Position numbers and translations under genes: made by a program. The notes beneath the pieces were generated by a model, which was given only the letters and a program-made list of their open reading frames with translations, was not told the DNA's origin and did no database searches. Shown piece after piece: positions 62,906 through 64,000 of a stretch of DNA of 64,000 nt. The DNA comes from Myxococcales bacterium (GTDB taxonomy: Bacteria > Myxococcota_A > Polyangia > Haliangiales > Haliangiaceae): assembly GCA_016706545.1 (NCBI GenBank), contig JADJJK010000005.1, positions 202,098-266,097 of the forward strand, written 5' to 3'. The number at the start of each line of letters is the position of its first letter. Position 1 is the first letter of the stretch.

Positions 62906-64000
62906 CTATCCGGCGGCGCGGGCGCCGACGATGAAGCTCGCCACCGTGGTGGCGCTGCCGCCCAGGTTGAGCGTGGCGAAGGTGTGCGCGCCGTCCACCT
63001 GGCAGGCGCCGGCGCGGCCGGTGACCTGCCGGCTGGCATCGAGCACCATGCGGACGCCGGTGGCGCCCACCGGATGGCCCCCGCCGATGAGGCCGCCGCT
63101 CGGGTTCACCGGCAGCGCGCCCGTGCGCTCGATCCGCCCGTCCTCGATGGCCTGCCACCCTTGCCCGGGCGGCGTCAGCCCCAGGTGATCGAGCGCCATG
63201 TACTCGGTGATGGTGAAGCAGTCATGCACCTCCACGCCGCAGAGCTCGTGGAGCGTGACCTCCGCGCGCGCGCAGGCCTGCTGAAACGCCGCCGCGACGT
63301 GCGGGAACACCAGGCCGCCGGCGGCGCTGCGCGCCAGCTTGGGCTCGAGCGGCAGGCCCACCGTGGACAGGCCCCAGCCCCTGATCTGCGCGGTGCTGGC
63401 GAGCGACCGGCCGCGCGCGCGGGCCCAGCGCTCGGCGAAGGGCGCGGACGCGAGGATGAGCGCCGCGCCGCCGTCGGTGACCTGGGCGCAGTCGGAGCGG
63501 CGTAGCCGGCCCTCGATGCGCGGGTTCTGCGCGTCGTCCGCGGCGAAGGTCGCCTCGGAGATCGTCCAGCCGCGGGTCTGGGCCAGCGGGTTTGCGCGCG
63601 CGTTGCCGAGGTTCTTGCGGCTGAGCGCGGCCAGGTGGCGGTCGTCGAGCCCGAAGCGCTCTGCGTACACGTCGGCGAGCTGCGAGAACATGTGCGGCCA
63701 CAGGTAGCGCGCGGTTTGCCCCTCATGGCCGGCCCACGCCGCCGCGCCGAGAAACCGCGCAGCTTGCTCCCCCGGCACGTTGCGCTCTTGCTCGACGCCG
63801 AGCACCAGCGCGACCTCGTGGTGCCCCGCCTCCAGGCCGGCGAGCGCCGCCAGCAGCGCGATCGATCCAGACGCGCACGCGGCCTCGTGCCGCATCGCCG
63901 GCACGCCCCACAGCGCCGGGCGCGCGGTGGCCGGCATCGCGCCCAGGTGGGCCTGCCCGGTGAACAGCTCGCCGAACGCGTTGCCGACGTGGATCACGCC
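62906..64000 (-). CDS. Thiolase family protein (SCP-x type), 5' end outside the window
   Basis: At least 363 residues, running off the right edge; the stop is TAG at 62906-62908. The acyl Cys is in HEAACASGSIAL. The C-terminal part has EVHDCFTITEYMALDHLGL and the catalytic NPSGGLIGGGHPVGATG. It resembles the sterol-carrier-protein-x and lipid-transfer branch of thiolases (HDCFTITE is typical) rather than the classical FadA branch. A homologue but not a copy of the downstream thiolase. Probably the first or an early gene of the thiolase-oxygenase-thiolase operon; 51 bp separate it from the oxygenase. Confidence 0.88.
   Translation of the reverse strand, partial: GVIHVGNAFGELFTGQAHLGAMPATARPALWGVPAMRHEAACASGSIALLAALAGLEAGHHEVALVLGVEQERNVPGEQAARFLGAAAWAGHEGQTARYLWPHMFSQLADVYAERFGLDDRHLAALSRKNLGNARANPLAQTRGWTISEATFAADDAQNPRIEGRLRRSDCAQVTDGGAALILASAPFAERWARARGRSLASTAQIRGWGLSTVGLPLEPKLARSAAGGLVFPHVAAAFQQACARAEVTLHELCGVEVHDCFTITEYMALDHLGLTPPGQGWQAIEDGRIERTGALPVNPSGGLIGGGHPVGATGVRMVLDASRQVTGRAGACQVDGAHTFATLNLGGSATTVASFIVGARAAG

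Overview
The window is very GC-rich, and almost every real gene throws long antisense shadow frames. The gene set points to a myxobacterium-like organism (phylum Myxococcota, probably Polyangia/Haliangium-like). The reasons are four Hanks-type Ser/Thr kinase genes, an FHA-domain sigma-54 activator, many lipoproteins of unknown role, an LruC-domain protein, a Roadblock/LC7 protein and a DUF4157 (eCIS/polymorphic-type) toxin. This placement is inference from gene content; no rRNA or tRNA gene was seen.

Layout. 0.2-8.7 kb is accessory and partly decayed: a Y1 transposase with REP-like palindromes inside its reading frame, an RNA ligase, a large DUF4157 toxin with an adjacent Tdi1-type immunity gene, a truncated and frameshifted DUF429 relic, a 211-bp duplicate of the transposase/RNA-ligase junction, and a frameshifted alpha/beta hydrolase. 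8.7-16.5 kb is mostly housekeeping: glutathione synthase, a POT peptide transporter, Era and Der GTPases, and a protein with a histone-H1-like tail. 16.5-20.7 kb holds a lipoprotein, a TPR protein coupled to a PEGA-tailed kinase, and an outer-membrane-like protein. 20.9-28.4 kb runs on the plus strand: YfgM-like and BamB-like envelope genes, nrdR, ribD, ribE, a membrane kinase and a D-amino-acid oxidase. 28.4-40.6 kb is envelope and secreted proteins: a lipoprotein-LruC pair, an M16 protease pair, a redoxin-lipoprotein pair, an Asp-zincin M35-type protein and a pentapeptide-repeat protein.

Two gene groups look like uncharacterised systems. (1) 40.6-46.4 kb, minus strand: Roadblock/LC7, then a globin-like/hemerythrin fusion, then a soluble Ser/Thr kinase, then a radical SAM protein with a large unknown C-terminal region. 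The last three are tightly spaced, and the final pair overlaps by ATGA. (2) 52.0-60.0 kb: a divergent locus with an FHA/sigma-54 activator on one side and a vWA (TROVE-like) protein plus an ARPP-2/HTH protein on the other. Convergent to the activator lies a fusion of ARPP-1, a kinase-like domain lacking the usual VAIK lysine, and an FG-GAP propeller. I read this as a phospho-signal-controlled ARPP/vWA stress, RNA-repair or conflict module.

The right end (60.2-64 kb) is a translationally coupled thiolase - carotenoid oxygenase - thiolase operon, the last thiolase running off the window. A recurring feature is in-frame expansion of 9-, 12- or 18-bp tandem repeats in genes of every kind (Der, RibD, kinases, transporter, vWA protein, protease).
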